A stretch of 64,000 nucleotides of DNA from Tanypteryx hageni. Its lineage: Eukaryota > Arthropoda > Insecta > Odonata > Petaluridae. The position numbers and the translations under genes are program-made. Below are positions 1-12,541 of this stretch, one piece after another. The DNA lies in the NCBI GenBank assembly GCA_028673005.1, contig CM054113.1, positions 37,142,117 through 37,206,116 of the forward strand. The letters are read 5' to 3'. Numbering within the stretch: the first letter of the stretch is position 1; each line of letters opens with the position of its first letter. The notes below the pieces were generated by a model. The model did not search any database. It saw only the letters and a program-made list of their open reading frames with translations, and was not told the origin of the DNA.

Positions 1-210
1 ACTTGTGAGAAAGTAAAATTACATCTATTAAAATTCATATTTAATTATCTCTCTTTAACAAATAAGGTATTTTTAGCTTTATTGGAATTTTAAAATAGTT
101 TAGGGTGATTTCCCATCTATGTTCATAGTAAAACATGTAAATAGAAAATGTTTTTCTCATTTTAATCTCCTGAGTTACTTCTAATAATTAAAAAAAAATT
201 TATCTTTTAG

Positions 211-484
211 GTGTGTCGGCACCATCTAGCCCCGCACCTCACACAGGTTCCAATGGACCGAACTCTGTTGGATCCTCACGAAGGACCAAGCTCCTCTTCG
301 TCCTCCACATCGACTTCTTCGTCCTCAGGAGTAGCTTCTAATCGCCATCCAGATCATCGCTCCACCTCATCCCCAATGCCACCTCCTCCGCCTTCTACAC
401 CTGAAGCAGGTGGAGCTGCCTCCCTCCAACCACCAGGGTCCATACCTGAGAAGGCTCCTTCCACGCCAAAGCCAGAGCCAGCTG
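211..484 (+). CDS. MED13: MED13 exon (Ser/Pro-rich linker)
   Basis: The acceptor TATCTTTTAG lies just upstream and the donor GTGAGT follows 484. The exon gives about 91 residues plus one base (G), which completes an Asp codon with AT at the start of the next exon. It begins with a His-rich stretch (CRHHLAPHLTQV) followed by long serine runs, PPPPP, and KPEPA, typical of the disordered middle of MED13. Homology alone is weak here because the region is low-complexity. Assignment rests on the open frame, the splice sites and the phase match with the next exon. An overlapping minus-strand frame is a shadow. Confidence 0.85.
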
Positions 485-585
485 GTGAGTTAACACCTTT
501 TGAAATTTGATTTGTAAATGATTTAAATGTGATCCATACACCCCTTGCTTTCCACATTACATATACTCCAGGCAAAGATTGAGTA

Positions 586-1510
586 CAGGCAGACCTCAAC
601 TTACGAACATACAAGTTACGAACAATTCATTCTTATGAACATTCCACTTACTAATGAATTGTGTCTCCCTAATCAGTTAATGAACATGGCCCTCACAGAT
701 ACAAACGTCTGGACCCTTAGGAACTCCTTGTTCTTTTAGTCTTCAAGTGGAGAACAAACATAACCCCCATATACGAGAATGCTTATCTCTGTTCTGCATC
801 TTGATTCTATCACTCATAACATAAACAGATCCTTTTAACACCTAACTACATGCATCCATTTATGGGACATAATTACGCATGTGACTTCCTGTGTGCTACA
901 GCAATACTGGTTATGATTTAAATGTAAAAAAATAAATTTATTTAAAATATGTTTATTTCGATAAAACAAACAATGAATAGCACATTTTTACTGTGTCAAT
1001 TATTTTAAATATCATATTAAGAGTAGTTATTTGAAAAATTAAAAAATGAAATTCGTGTGTATTTTTCATAAATCATTGTTACGAACTGTCCAGTTTGTTT
1101 GAATGACATTTTTCACATGTGTATGTTATTAACACTATGCATTTCTTACATGTAAACTTTGAACAACTATTACACTTTAGAGTTGAGCTAGTATTTTTAG
1201 CATGTCCACATGTTCGTGTCCTTCTTCATCAGCTTCACGTCCTATTTTTCTCGATAGCTGTACTTTATTGTCAAGTTCTGCTTCCTCTGATGTGAGCCTG
1301 CCTGTTTCAAAATTACAGCTGCCGGAGCACATGCAGAGAGATAAACTTCCAGTTTTATTCCCTTTATAAGGAAAAAACTGATATTTTATAAGTATTCAGG
1401 AACGGATTAACGAATTTAACATTGTTTCTTATGGAAAAAATCAATTCAACTTACGAGCTTACGAACGCATTTCCAGGTATGCATTATGTTCGTAAGTAGG
1501 GATTCGCCTG
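586..1510. mobile_element. Tigger-type MITE in MED13 intron
   Basis: Terminal inverted repeats begin CAGGCAGACCTCAACTTACG on the left and end CGTAAGTAGGGATTCGCCTG on the right, each flanked by TA. This fits a non-autonomous Tc1/mariner-superfamily (Tigger/pogo) element of 925 bp. Subterminal sequences again contain CTTACGAAC-like words (1450-1500). No transposase can be read inside. It lies within the first MED13 intron of the window. Confidence 0.85.
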
Positions 1511-2166
1511 TATATTAAAACTGTTCAAAGTAGAGTAGTTTTCTTCATAGGCATTTTTTGAGCTTAATATGCAACTACTAGCATAATTGTCTGTCAAAAA
1601 TGACAGGTATGCATGAATAGTAGTTACTGTCATATTGTTTATCGTTACCAATGTAACCAATGGGAAAAAAAGTAAAAATAAAGAATTCTTGCATTTTTTC
1701 ATGAGCTTTGCCTGTCTTTAGTGAGCTATGCAGGGGGCGAAAATAAATAAAAAAATAAACTAAAAATCTCGAGCTTCGCCCTCTTGAGCAGTGAAGGGGG
1801 AAGATGAGTGGGGGAGAGTGTGGAAACCATGTCTCTCACTCCGGCGTGCTATCTTCCAATCAGCATCAATCATAAAATAATCATCAACAGCTCTGACAAA
1901 ACTCGATACAAGGCAAGCTCCATCACCTCCTGGGCGAAGCTACCAACTCACTGTCGCTTCTTCAGCTTACAAAGCATGACAGAGGGTGCTTCGAAGGGAC
2001 AGAACTTGATGACTATGCAATTGGAGATGGTCCACAAAAAAAAAACTTAGCCAAACCAAAAACGTTAAGTGAATCTGTGCAATTCAAGGGATGTATTTGC
2101 AAAAAAGTGTAATCCATAGTGAGCTCTAGTGGTTATCTAAAGGGATTTGGCAGGTAATGTTTCAAT
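1511..2166. other. MED13 intron, no feature seen
   Basis: Intronic AT-rich sequence with a short GC-richer patch near 1770-2030. The 80-codon frame there (1808-2050) has no recognisable domain and no splice relation to MED13. Nothing else can be supported. Confidence 0.5.
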
Positions 2167-2480
2167 TACCACATTTACTCGTGTACCACGCACATCCCTA
2201 TTTTTGGACCAGTTCAGAGGAAAAAAATAAATTCATACCGGAAGAAGTTGACATCTGGGATTTAAAAAAAAATTGACCTCACCGATTCCCCTTCTTTGAT
2301 ACTTTGTAGAATTCTTCATCTTCTCCAATTATAAATGTAGACACAAGCGTGTGGCAGTGAATTTACTATCAAAACTTGCAATTTATATAACCTGTTCAGA
2401 AATCCTCAAGTAAGACAAGCACCTTTTTTCACCGACATTTTGGGAAAAAAAGTTTGCTGGGTACACAAGTAAGTATGGTA
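2167..2480. mobile_element. Small TIR element (MITE) in MED13 intron
   Basis: The left end TACCACATTTACTCGTGTAC and the reverse complement of the right end (TACCATACTTACTTGTGTAC) match closely, giving a roughly 310-bp element with TA at its edges. The ends resemble the common TACC..TTTACTCG family of arthropod MITEs. No coding capacity. Confidence 0.65.
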
Positions 2481-2783
2481 CTTGGTCTTGTTAAGGCTGA
2501 GTTTTTAATACTTCATCAAGTATTCAGTAAACTACCTGTAAAATAGAATTAATTTTTTAGAAATTTCTAAGACTTTTTTAGCAAAGAAATGATTATAAAT
2601 AATAATTTTAAAGTTTTTTTTAGTTTTCCTGGGTGTTCAGAAAAAAATTATTCACCTAACACTACAAATTTTAACCCTTGAACAAGTAATGGTGCTCTTA
2701 ATTAGTATAGTAACCATAATTACTTGATGTATTGGTTCCTATATTTGGTAGTGTGATTACCATTTATTGTTTCATTTTTACAG

Positions 2784-3040
2784 ATGGGGATGCTTCCTTT
2801 GCTCGGGAATCATCATCCTCCAGCACTGGAGGTGGTCCAGAAGGATGCCATGCCAGTGAAGATGATGAGGGTGAACCACCAGCAATCGTGGTTTACCTTG
2901 TCGAGCCATTTTCGATAACTGCCACAAATGAAGAGGAAGAAGAGGACTTGCAGAGGCTTGCTTGCCTTGGCCTCATGCGTTGTTTCACCACTTTACTGGC
3001 CTCAGTTCCAGAATCCGTCCGTAACAACATCACTGTTCAG
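2784..3040 (+). CDS. MED13: MED13 exon (start of MedPIWI-like region)
   Basis: Acceptor TTTTTACAG, donor GTATAG. Starts with two bases that finish an Asp codon and ends in phase 0. After a Ser/Gly/acidic linker it encodes PPAIVVYLVEPF, matching the vertebrate PPAIVVYIVDPF block, and then LGLMRCFTTLLASVPESVRN, matching the vertebrate LGLLRCF helix. An acidic insertion (EEEEED) sits in the middle, where vertebrates also carry acidic residues. Confidence 0.95.
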
Positions 3041-3157
3041 GTATAGAATATATTGCCATCGTTTGTGGTACTCTCAATTAGGAAATATTTTGTAAGTATT
3101 TCATTGTGTTGCATAACACATATCTAACATATTCTCTTATTTAATTGTATTTTGCAG

Positions 3158-3349
3158 ATTATATCTTTGGAGAGCATATTGGAACTGGCCAAATCAAGAG
3201 ATAATAACAAGCACAATGATCACATGAGGACCTTGGCCCTCTCTGTTTTCTCACAATGCCGTCGACTGCTTACTCATACCTCTAATGTTAAATCATTAAC
3301 CGGATTTGGACCTGCTGCTGCTGGTGACCTCTTCCTCAAGTCCAAAGAT
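3158..3349 (+). CDS. MED13: MED13 exon
   Basis: Acceptor TTTTGCAG, donor GTAAGT; 64 codons, phase 0 at both ends. It encodes IISLESILEL, LALSVFSQCRR and NVKSLTGFGP, matching the vertebrate region with LAFSAFTQCRR and NVKTLTGFGP. The frame runs on into the intron only by chance. The small introns on both sides (117 and 284 bp) contain no repeats. Confidence 0.96.
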
Positions 3350-3633
3350 GTAAGTATTGTAATAGCTTTTATAATTTATTCTTTGGCAGTGGTGGCCATA
3401 AAATTTGTCAGACACAAAATTCATAGCTTTGAGCGTGTAAGAAAATGTCAGTTTTAGTGATGCAGTCTGTAGATATTTGATAAACACTTACTTTCCGTTA
3501 ACTGTGAAATGTATATGTTATGTGATGCATAAATTTCTAGGGCATTTCACTATAAGAAGTAATTTGTTATCGAGAATTTTAGTTGATTATAAAGTTTCAT
3601 TACGTAGTTTTAAAATAACATTGTGCTTTTCAG

Positions 3634-3959
3634 GACAAAAACCGTGCCCCATTTCGCCTTTACACTCCTCCTTATGTGTTGGCTCCCAGTAAAGACAAGG
3701 CAGAATCTGGGGAATCCTTCAGTTCATCAACAGGTGTTGGGATGGGTGTAATGGGTGGAGGAAGTGGAATGAGTGCTGTGGGGAGTGGGGTAGGAGGACC
3801 AGGGTCTGGATCTTCTCAGTCTGCAGACTACCATCACTGCTCTGTCCTATATGTGAGCTATTGCCTCTCGGAAGACCAGCGCTGGCTGTTGGCTTCATGC
3901 ACAGATGAGAGAGGAGAGGTCTTTGAAACAAGCACAATAAACATCGAAATTCCTAATCG
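3634..3959 (+). CDS. MED13: MED13 exon ([12 protein letters not shown] block)
   Basis: Acceptor GCTTTTCAG, donor GTAAGT. 326 bp, ending with two bases (CG) of an Arg codon. It encodes [16 protein letters not shown], a Gly/Ser-rich insert of about 40 residues ([12 protein letters not shown] and onwards), and then [20 protein letters not shown] and INIEIPNR, close to vertebrate FVGYCLSHDQRWILASCTD. The glycine-rich insert is longer than the corresponding loop in vertebrates. Confidence 0.96.
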
Positions 3960-4982
3960 GTAAGTAGTATTGGTTAAATATATAAAAAAGTGTCCTACTG
4001 CTGTGTGCCTACAATTAGGCTACATATATGCATTTCCAAATTTAATATTAAAAAAAGTCATTATTTCACACCGCATTATAGGTTTTCTTATACAGTGGAA
4101 CCTCGATCTATTGTTCTCATATTCATCATTTTTCCGGATGTATCGTTCATTTTCCATAGTCCCGACAAAAGCCCATAACGAACAATGTTAAATAATACCA
4201 CATTCATCGTTCCTCGAATTGTCGTCTTCTCGCATCTATTGTTCAGATTTCTTGGTCCCAACACATGCTTTACCTCGATTGATCATTTTCGAAGTTTTCT
4301 TTCTAAACAGGAAGAAACGGATGTCCAGCAGGGGTCGCAGAAACCATATTTTTCAGGTGACTCTGCGGATTCTTTCCAAATCCTCTTCAAAACGTGGAAG
4401 GCCTCTCCAAAGTCAGGCCCGCGAATTGGTGTTCGGAGTGTTTAATTTCTTGAAGGATGTTAAGAAGGATCAATTCTTTCAAGAGGGATGATAAAAATTT
4501 CCTGTCTGAGTAAACAGAAGTGCTTCATTTCAGTGTAACCCCCACAAGAGGATCTCAGCTGAACACCATTTTCAATCTGAATTTTGGACATAGCAAGATG
4601 GTCAAATGAGGCATACTTGGTTCACTGCAAAACACCTTTAAAAATTAAGTTTATTGGATCACTTATTAGAACTATGCTGTTAACGGTATAACTAAAATGC
4701 AGTCGGAGCATTTCTTCTTCGAAAAAATATAAGATCTTTCTTCCCTCCCCTCTCCCTCTTGAATCTCAATGTCCCGCTTTCCAAATCTGGAAATTTGGCA
4801 AGCCTAGTCATTCAAATCACTCCATATGAATCCCACAGTACAGCCAAACCCTCGTATGTACTTAATGCTCTCAGTTTGCTAATGCCCTTTACCTCATTTT
4901 GACTGCTTTGCAGAGTTTAGTGGCTTGGTAGTGTCGATTAGCAAATATTTCTGCAATATTTCTTTGTTTAAAAAAAGCTGTT

Positions 4983-6382
4983 ATGTCTGCCTCTATGAAG
5001 CAAGTCAGGACTCTGCCTGAGAGATTGGCGATAATCGAAGAAATAGAAAAAAATCCTGGAGAGAAATGGGTGGATGCGGCCAATCGCCTTGGATTATCAC
5101 CCTCAGCCCTTAACTCCATATTAGCGAAGAAAAAGGAGATGCGGAACCAAGCGGATAAGTGTGAGAAGGCATGCAAAAAGAGAAAGACTGTGAAAGAGTC
5201 GAGCTACTGTGATCTTGAGAAAATTCTCTTCACCTGGTACCAGCAAGCAAAACCTGCAAATATCTCCATTGATGGAGCCATAATTAGAGAAAAAGGAAAG
5301 CAGATAGCTGATAGACTTGGAATACAAAATTTCACCACATCCAATGGGTGGATAACGCATTTCAAAGACTGTCATGGCCTTGTTTATAAAAAACTTTAAG
5401 GAGAAAGTGCCATTGTTGTTGCTGAGACTACCGAACTTTGGATGGAGAAGGTTTACGCCCAAGCGATATCTATAATGCTGACGAGACCGATCTCTTCTTC
5501 AATTGTCTTCCGGACAGAATCCTCAGCTTAAAGGGTCAATCCTGCCAAGGTGGGAAAAGTGCAAAAGAGAGAGTAACAGTGTTGTTGTTTGCCAATAGTG
5601 ACGGCAGCAATAAATCAGAGCCAATCGTGATTGAAAAATCATTAAAACTGCAATGCTTCAAAAACAGAAAAACCTTGCCAGTTAAATATTATGCCAATAA
5701 AAAGGCTTGGATGACTAGTGCAATTTTCATGGAATTCTTAAGGTCTCTAGACACTGCCATGTGTGCTCAGCAGCAGAAAATGTTTGTTGATAATTGGTGC
5801 CGCTCATCCACAAGACATCATTCCTCAAGAATGTGAAGGTTTTATTTTATCTTCCAAATTGCACTAGCATTCAGCAACCTCTCTATATGGGTGTCATTAA
5901 ATGTTTAAAAACAATTGTATCGAAAGCAGCTGGTGCAAAGAGCCTTATGGATTCGGACAAAGGGGTCAAGCCAGTGACAATAAAAATAAACGTTCTGCAA
6001 GCAATGCATTACGTTCTGTCAGCATGGCAGCGGGTTACTCAAACCTCAATAGCAAATTGCTTCCAAAAATACGGTTATGGGGAAGGAAGTAACAGAAGAA
6101 GAGAGTGAATCTTTCCAAATTGATTGGAAATGCGTTACTGCGGGGTTCGAAGTGAACTTTGACATTTGTGCACTTTGTGACAGTGAGGTTGCCACTTGTC
6201 GTGTTAAGAGCATCGAAGCTTCATGTGATGACAATGAGGATGGAAGTGACGAAGAAGGAAATGAAATCGACGAAGAACCTGATCCTACTCCGACATTTTC
6301 CAAAGCTCAAGATGCCTTAGAAAAAATAAAAACTTTTTTCTACGCCCATAAGATTGAAGAATGTGAAAAGCATACATTATAA
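4983..6382 (+). pseudogene. Tigger-type transposase pseudogene
   Basis: The N-terminus (4983-5399) shows the CENP-B-type helix-turn-helix pair (LPERLAIIEEIEKNPGEKWV; later IADRLGIQNFTTSNGWITHF). The DDE part follows in shifted frames: YNADETDLFF with the first Asp (about 5470), FVDNWC with the second (about 5790), PNCTSIQQPLYMGVIKC with Tyr where the family has the third catalytic Asp, and an acidic tail (6077-6382). A stop at 5397-5399 and frame changes near 5440, 5800 and 6080 break it. It is dead both by frame and by loss of the third Asp. Host function is not suggested. Confidence 0.9.
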
Positions 6383-6523
6383 AGGATAGAAGAATCTGTT
6401 CCATTTAAAACGCCAATCTTCAAGAAAACAGCTAACCATCACCAATTTCTAATAAATAAATAATTTTCAAGGTAAAATTTTTAATGCAACCTTTTTTGTT
6501 ACCAACTTTTATATTAACTTCGC

Positions 6524-6627
<104 letters not shown>

Positions 6628-7259
6628 TTTCATCTCACCCTGATAAACATATTAATTTCTCAGAGAGATATTTCATTATTATAAATATTTTTTTAATTCA
6701 AATGATTTCACCTCGGCACCAATTTTTGTTCTTTCCCTAAAATTTGCAATTTTAAGAATATTATAATTTTTCCATTGTGGTGCACTAATGCTACACCTTT
6801 CTGCTGAATTTTAACATTGTAGCTCATCTAGAAGTGAAATAATATTTATCTAATTGTTTAAATTTTAAAAATTTATAATAGCCGCAATAACAATTTCAAG
6901 GAAATATTCAAATGTTCATTTGTGCATGTGCACTAACCTCTAAATAACGTAAGAATTTCAGCTTCGTAGCTCACCCCGTAATACCTAAACATTTACCTAT
7001 TTTTTTAAACTTTAAGAATTATCAATAGCCAAACAAGTTAAAATATCAAAATTTCTATAATCCCTATTTCGTTTTTTTACAAATTAAACAATTTTGGCCT
7101 CTTATCAGATCCGGAAAGACACAAACCTTGAAAATATGTTTAAACAATTGGAAATTTTTAGCATCCGTATTGTTGAACTTTTCGAGATTTTTGTTTTTTC
7201 TAGTTGGTTTTGCAGATAATACTAGTGCCTAATAATTTGTATCCTCCTATATCATTATA

Positions 7260-8357
7260 CAGGGTGTCCAGTGACTTTATGTCATAACTTCGGGATCTTA
7301 TTCCTTAAGTGATTTTGAGTAAAAAATGTCATATGAACATGGGTCTGATTCTCATTTGCTACAGAGGTATGGGCAATTGAAATTATCTCGTACTTTGATT
7401 TGTACAACTTAATGGCTGAAAAATGCATTGTTTAAATAATTATTCGTATACATTGTTAATTGTTGAAAAATGAACTATTTAAATAATCATTCGTTTACAT
7501 TGATATTTACAAGATGTAACAGTTCAGGCGGGGGTGTGCATTTAACCAACGGCAGAATTTCAACCGACTAGCCATATCCCCGGGTTGAAGATCCCGAACT
7601 TGCTGGATATGGTATGGATAAAGTCCCTCATTGTGTAATGTTTGCCAGATTCTCATTCGCGGAGCGTTGAGGCCGGCGGACATTCGTCGTGTACTAAGAC
7701 GTGGACTTCGCTGAACCATTTGAATAATGTTTTCCTCCTCATCCACATTAACTTGTAATGGACGTTCAGCTCTCAAAGACACGGAAATGAGCCATTTTCT
7801 CATAAATGTTGGTGAACTTGAATAAAATTACGTTGATCTGGTGTTCTTCTTTGTGGAAATTGTCGTCGATTTTCGTAAACGGCAGAAACGGAGTTTCCAT
7901 CGCAAAACCCATACACGAAGTACTTATCCGCATACTCTTAATTTGATAATGTATACGGCATTATTAAAAGCTAATGATACCACACGTGTCACAGCGCACT
8001 ACACTGAACGCTAGCTTACGTTCTAGTGACATGCTGCCTGCGAGCTTGCAAATTACGTCCACGTCTGTTGTGTAAGCATCATACTTCTCACTGTTGTAAC
8101 AATGGATTAAGTATCAATGTGAATGGATGATTAATTAAATAATACATTTTTCAACTATTATAAATGTATACGAATAATTATTTAAACAATGCATTTTTCA
8201 GCCATTGAGTTGTACAAATCAAAGGATGAGATAATTTCAATTAACCGTAACTCGGTAACAAATGAGAATCGGACCCATGTTCATATGACATTTTTTACTC
8301 AAAATCACTTAAGGAATAAGATCCTGAAGTTATGACATAAAGTCACCGGACACCCTG
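7260..8357 (-). mobile_element. Mariner-like element with long inverted repeats
   Basis: The ends CAGGGTGTCCAGTGACTTTA and (reverse complement) CAGGGTGTCCGGTGACTTTA continue as inverted repeats for roughly 150-200 bp, with TA duplicated on both sides (7258-7259, 8358-8359). It is inserted in the TCCTCCTATATCATTATATA linker of a Helitron-like unit, whose intact form is seen at 8980-9010. It contains a transposase remnant on the minus strand and lacks the catalytic domain. Confidence 0.9.
7507..7960 (-). pseudogene. DUF4817/HTH transposase fragment
   Basis: Read on the minus strand, 7960-7806 gives EYADKYFVYGFCDGNSVSAV and FPQRRTPDQRNFIQVHQHL, the DUF4817-type N-terminus common in arthropod mariner-like proteins. 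After a stop it continues as RPLQVNVDEEENIIQMVQ, LSTRRMSAGLN and QVRDLQPGDMASRLKFCRWL (7507-7803). The DDE catalytic part is absent. Two in-frame stops make it a pseudogene. Confidence 0.85.
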
Positions 8358-10624
8358 TATATAAACGCTTCAAACAGAGGAGGGTTATCTATTACAAGTA
8401 GTCTGGTGCTTGGATTCTGCAAGCATTTCATTTCACCTTAAAAAACATTACTTTTCCAGTGTAGGTTACTAATAGTATACATATCTGCCAAATTTGAAAG
8501 TTATAGCACATCTAGAAGTGAAATTATATTTTTCTAATTGTTTAAATGTTAAATATTTTTAACGGCCGCAATAACACTTCATGGAGGTAGTCAAATGTTT
8601 ATTTGTGCTTATGCACTAATTTCTAAATAACTTTAAAATTTCAGCTCCCTAACTTGCTCCCTAGTACCTAAACATTTACCTAGTTGTTTAAACTTGAAGA
8701 ATTTTTTACAGCCAAACAAATTAAAATATCGAAATTTCTATAATCCCTATTTCTTTTTTTTACATTTCCTATCTATAAAAATAATTCAGCTTCGTAGCAC
8801 ATTCGGAAATACATAAACCGTGAAAATTTGTGTAAACAATTGCAAATTTTTATCGGTCGCATTGTTCGACTTTTTCAAGATTTTCAGTTTTTCTAGTCAG
8901 TTTTGCACATAATCCTACCTATGTAAAAAATTTCGAATCTCAATATCTTTTGGAAGTGCCTAAACATTAGTATCCTCCTATATATATATCATTATATATA
9001 GACGTTCCTTACAGAGGAGGAGGATATAACATCTAACATATATATAACATACTATTAGAAGGTGCTTGCATTCTGCAAGCATATCATCTCATCTTGAAAA
9101 AACTTTCAATTTTCAGACAAATATTTCTCATTACAGATATTTTTTTAATTCTAAAGATTTCACCTTTACAGAGATTTTCGTTTTTCCTTTGTAAAAATAA
9201 TAGATTAAAACAATCCCCAAACTTTGCTATTTTAAGAATTTTATACTTTCTCCATTATGGGGTACTAATTATACACATTTCTGCCAAATATTAAAGTTGT
9301 ACAACTTCTAGAAGTTAAATAATATTTTTCTAATTGTTTAAATTTTAAACATTTTTAACGGCCGCCGCAATACCATTATGGAGAGATTCAAATGTTTATT
9401 TGTTAAAAAGGCACTAATCTGTAAATAACTTCAAAATTTCAACTTCCTATCTCATCCTGTAGTACCTAAACAGTTATCTGTTTGTTTAAACTTTAAGAAT
9501 TTTTAACTACCAAGCAAATTAAAATATCGAAATTTCTATAATCCCTATTTCTTTTTTTTACATTTCCTATCTATAAAAATAATTCAGCTTCGTAGCACAT
9601 TCGGAAATACGTAAACCTTGAAAATTTGTTTAAATAATTGCGTATTTTTAGCGACCGCATTGTTGCACTTTTTCAAGATTTTCGTTTTTTCTAGTCGGTT
9701 TTGCACAAAATCCTACCTATAAAAAAATTTCGAATCTCCAGCACATCTGGAAGAGCCTAAACATTAGTATCCTCCTATCATCATTATATATAGACGTTTC
9801 TTACAGAGGAGGAGGATATAACATACATATAGGAGGATACTAATGTTTAGGCACTTCCAGATGAGCTGGAGATTCAAAATTTTTTCCTTAGGTAGGATTT
9901 TGTGCAAAACCGACTAGAAAAAAACGAAAATCTTGAAAAAGTGCAACAATGTGGCCGCTAAAAATTTGCAATTGTTTACACAAATTTTCACGGTTTATGT
10001 ATTTCCGAATGTGCTACGGAGCTGAATTTTTTTTTGAGATAGGATTTGTAAAATAACAAAGTAGGGATTATACAAATTTTGATATTTTAATTTGTTTAGC
10101 AGTTAAAAATTCTTAATGTTTAAACAAATAGGTAAATGTTTAAACACTACGCGGCAAGGTAGGAAGCTGAAATTTTAAAATTATTTTGAGTTTAGACTAT
10201 ATAGACGAATAAACATTTCATTGTGTCCATGAAATGTTTATTGCGGATGTTAAAAATTATTTAAATTTAAACAATTATATAAATGTTATTTCACTTCTAA
10301 ATGTGCTATAAATTTATAATTTGGCATAGATGTGTAGCATTATTAACCAAATGTGAAAAAAGTATAATATTGCTAAAAATTTTAAAAATTAGTGATTGTT
10401 TTACTCCATTATTGTTGCATAAGGAAAAAACTAAAATCGGTCCCGGGGAGAAATCTTTTGAATTAAAGAAATATTTACCATGATGAAATATCTCTCTGAA
10501 AAATGAATGTTTTTCAAGGTGAGATGAAATGCTTGTGGTATGCAAGCACCTTCTACTAGTTTTATATATAACCCTCCTCTGTAAGAAGTGTCTATATATA
10601 ATAGATGTTTTGGACCCCGTCTAA

Positions 10625-10715
10625 TCTGAAAAAGTCCAAAGCTGCTTGCGGGGTTCGAACCACCTCATCTGAGATAATCATCACGTAAGAGGAGTGAGTT
10701 AGTCACATCGGCCCC
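10625..10715 (-). repeat. tRNA-like sequence (SINE head?)
   Basis: On the minus strand there is GGGGCCGATGTGACTAACTC followed about 45 bp later by GGTTCGAACCCCGC, which fits a B box (GGTTCGANTCC). No proper cloverleaf or anticodon arm is visible. It resembles the head of a tRNA-derived SINE; the 3' extent is unclear. Confidence 0.45.
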
Positions 10716-11690
10716 CAGATCCTCACGTTGGCACTGTGATAAATGTTAATTTGAATTCGCATTGGAAGATAGATCAAATTACTAGCATCCATCATAGAAA
10801 CAAGATTAAACAAACTATTGTCATTGTTGGTGGTGTAATAGAAGTCTCTTTATTTTAACGTGGATTTGTATTGATACGAGCATTCCTACATTTTTTGAAG
10901 GGATATTTCTGCTAATAATTGTAAATTTTTATTTATCATAATTATTATTGATAGTAAGTTTTTATTTATCTTAAAAACTTTTTATCTTTATTCACTATTT
11001 AAGTTAGGTAATACTGTTGTAAAGGATGTTAATTTGAACAAATTTAAATGAAACATTTTAAAGTGTTGTGTTGTAGCTTAGCAATTCTTTAGCTAACTAT
11101 ACTTATACAGTGTTTTTATATGGATGGCTGATGTGATGTTAGGAAAAGAACAATTTATTATTTTTGTCATTTAAGTTAGGTCACTAAAATATGAAATATT
11201 CAACAGTTTCACTCCTACTGGTATCTAAAGCTGAATTACTCTCAACTAGCAGTATATTTTCGTTGATTTTAAGCAATATGAATGGATAAGTCAGTATTTT
11301 CATTAATGAAACAAAAGATACTAACAAACTTCTTACTACTTATATACCAAACATTCATATGTTTGCCACGGAGTTCTCTACTTCTGTCTGCCATTCTCAC
11401 AACTGTAAAAAGATTCAAGTTTAAATAGAGAAATCCCCACATCACTCAACAGCTGATAGACACTTTTGCAACTGTTTATGCCCATGCCAGCAGAAAGTTT
11501 ATCATAATTATATTATAGAGTTTATTAATATTAAAGTATTAACTATATAAAAGTTGGTTATAAAAATTCATTTTTATATCTTCACTTTTTTCAATTTCAT
11601 TATTGTTCTTCTTGTTCAATACTTGGATGCTTATTTTAATGTTCTACAATTAGTAAGCTTAAGTTATGTTTTTGTTTTAGTACTATAAAC
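10716..11690. other. Interior of the Tigger element, nothing recognised
   Basis: AT-rich sequence between the tRNA-like segment and the right end of the Tigger element. No frame, repeat or RNA gene could be supported. Confidence 0.4.
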
Positions 11691-12267
11691 AGAATCCTCA
11701 TTTCCCACTTTCATCATTTTCCTGCATTCATTGTTTTTTTCTCTTGGTCCCTTCAAAAACAATAGATCAAGGTTCTACTGTAATGTAAATACTTTTAAAT
11801 AATATTTTGTCTTCTTTCCACAAAATTATAAATATAAAACTTACAAAGGTTTACCATGATTAAATGTTGCAAAATTTTTATATATAGCGTAATTTACACC
11901 TGAAAGTATGTTGAGGAAGTTGACTCAAATTAATTTAGATCATAAGTTATGACAAATTAAGTGCCATTGGAAATCATGTATTCCGTGATGACCTTAATTG
12001 TTGTCTAAAAATATTCTGTACAAGTAATAATGATTGATAATTTGGAAAAGTTACCTGTTTGCATTATAAGTTTTAAGCCTTGAAAGGTTTTATCGTGGAA
12101 GATAATTGAAATGAGCTAAAAGTTCTGGTAATTTTGCTTCATATTTTATAATAAATGTTTCCAAAACTGGTAGCTTACTATGAATGTTTTAACGATGGAT
12201 TTTTAAAAATGTTTACTTTTAAGTTTTTATATTTGGCAATTCATGATATTTTCATGTTTTTACCCAG

Positions 12268-12410
12268 GTTACGCAGGAAAAAAGCATCAGCTCGTCGCAT
12301 TGGATTGCAGAAATTAATGGACTGGATTCTTGGAGTTATGTCTCAAAGTGTGCAGCCATGGAGGTTGGTTGTTGGAAGGATAGGACGAATTGGCCATGGA
12401 GAGTTAAAAG
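12268..12410 (+). CDS. MED13: MED13 exon ([12 protein letters not shown] block)
   Basis: Acceptor TTTTTACCCAG, donor GTACAA. The first base completes the Arg codon begun 8.3 kb upstream, and the last base (G) starts the next codon. It encodes [20 protein letters not shown] and [18 protein letters not shown], aligned with vertebrate RRKKSSARKFGLQKLWEW and [18 protein letters not shown]. This proves that the gene continues across the Tigger insertion. Confidence 0.96.
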
Positions 12411-12541
12411 GTACAAAGCATGTGATAAAAAATTTCCTCTGTGTTAGTATCTAAATTTATCCTGGGTCAGGTAAATACTCAGGTTGTTTTGCAAAATAGG
12501 ACATATTACTATGGATGTGATTAAATATGCCATCATTTCAA

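Larger units (their letters stand above)
6628..10620. repeat. Array of Helitron-like units (three direct, one inverted)
   Basis: Four related units of about 650-760 bp: A 6628-8396 (split by the element 7260-8357), B 8397-9055, C 9056-9820, and D 9825-10556 in reverse orientation. Shared landmarks are TTTCATCTCACCTTGAAAAA, TTCAGAGAGATATTTC, CTAATTGTTTAAATTTTAAA, GGAAATACATAAACC, and a TCCTCCTATATA...CTTACAGAGGAGG linker. Unit ends have a palindrome (TGCTTGCATTCTGCAAGCA) next to CTAG/CTAA-like bases, as in Helitron 3' ends. C and D form a large imperfect palindrome centred near 9825. The short frames inside are not genes. Confidence 0.8.

Noticed and set aside
9094..10545. Frames of 60-79 codons in the Helitron-like array
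   Set aside because: They fall in repeated non-coding units and are not kept open in the sister units.
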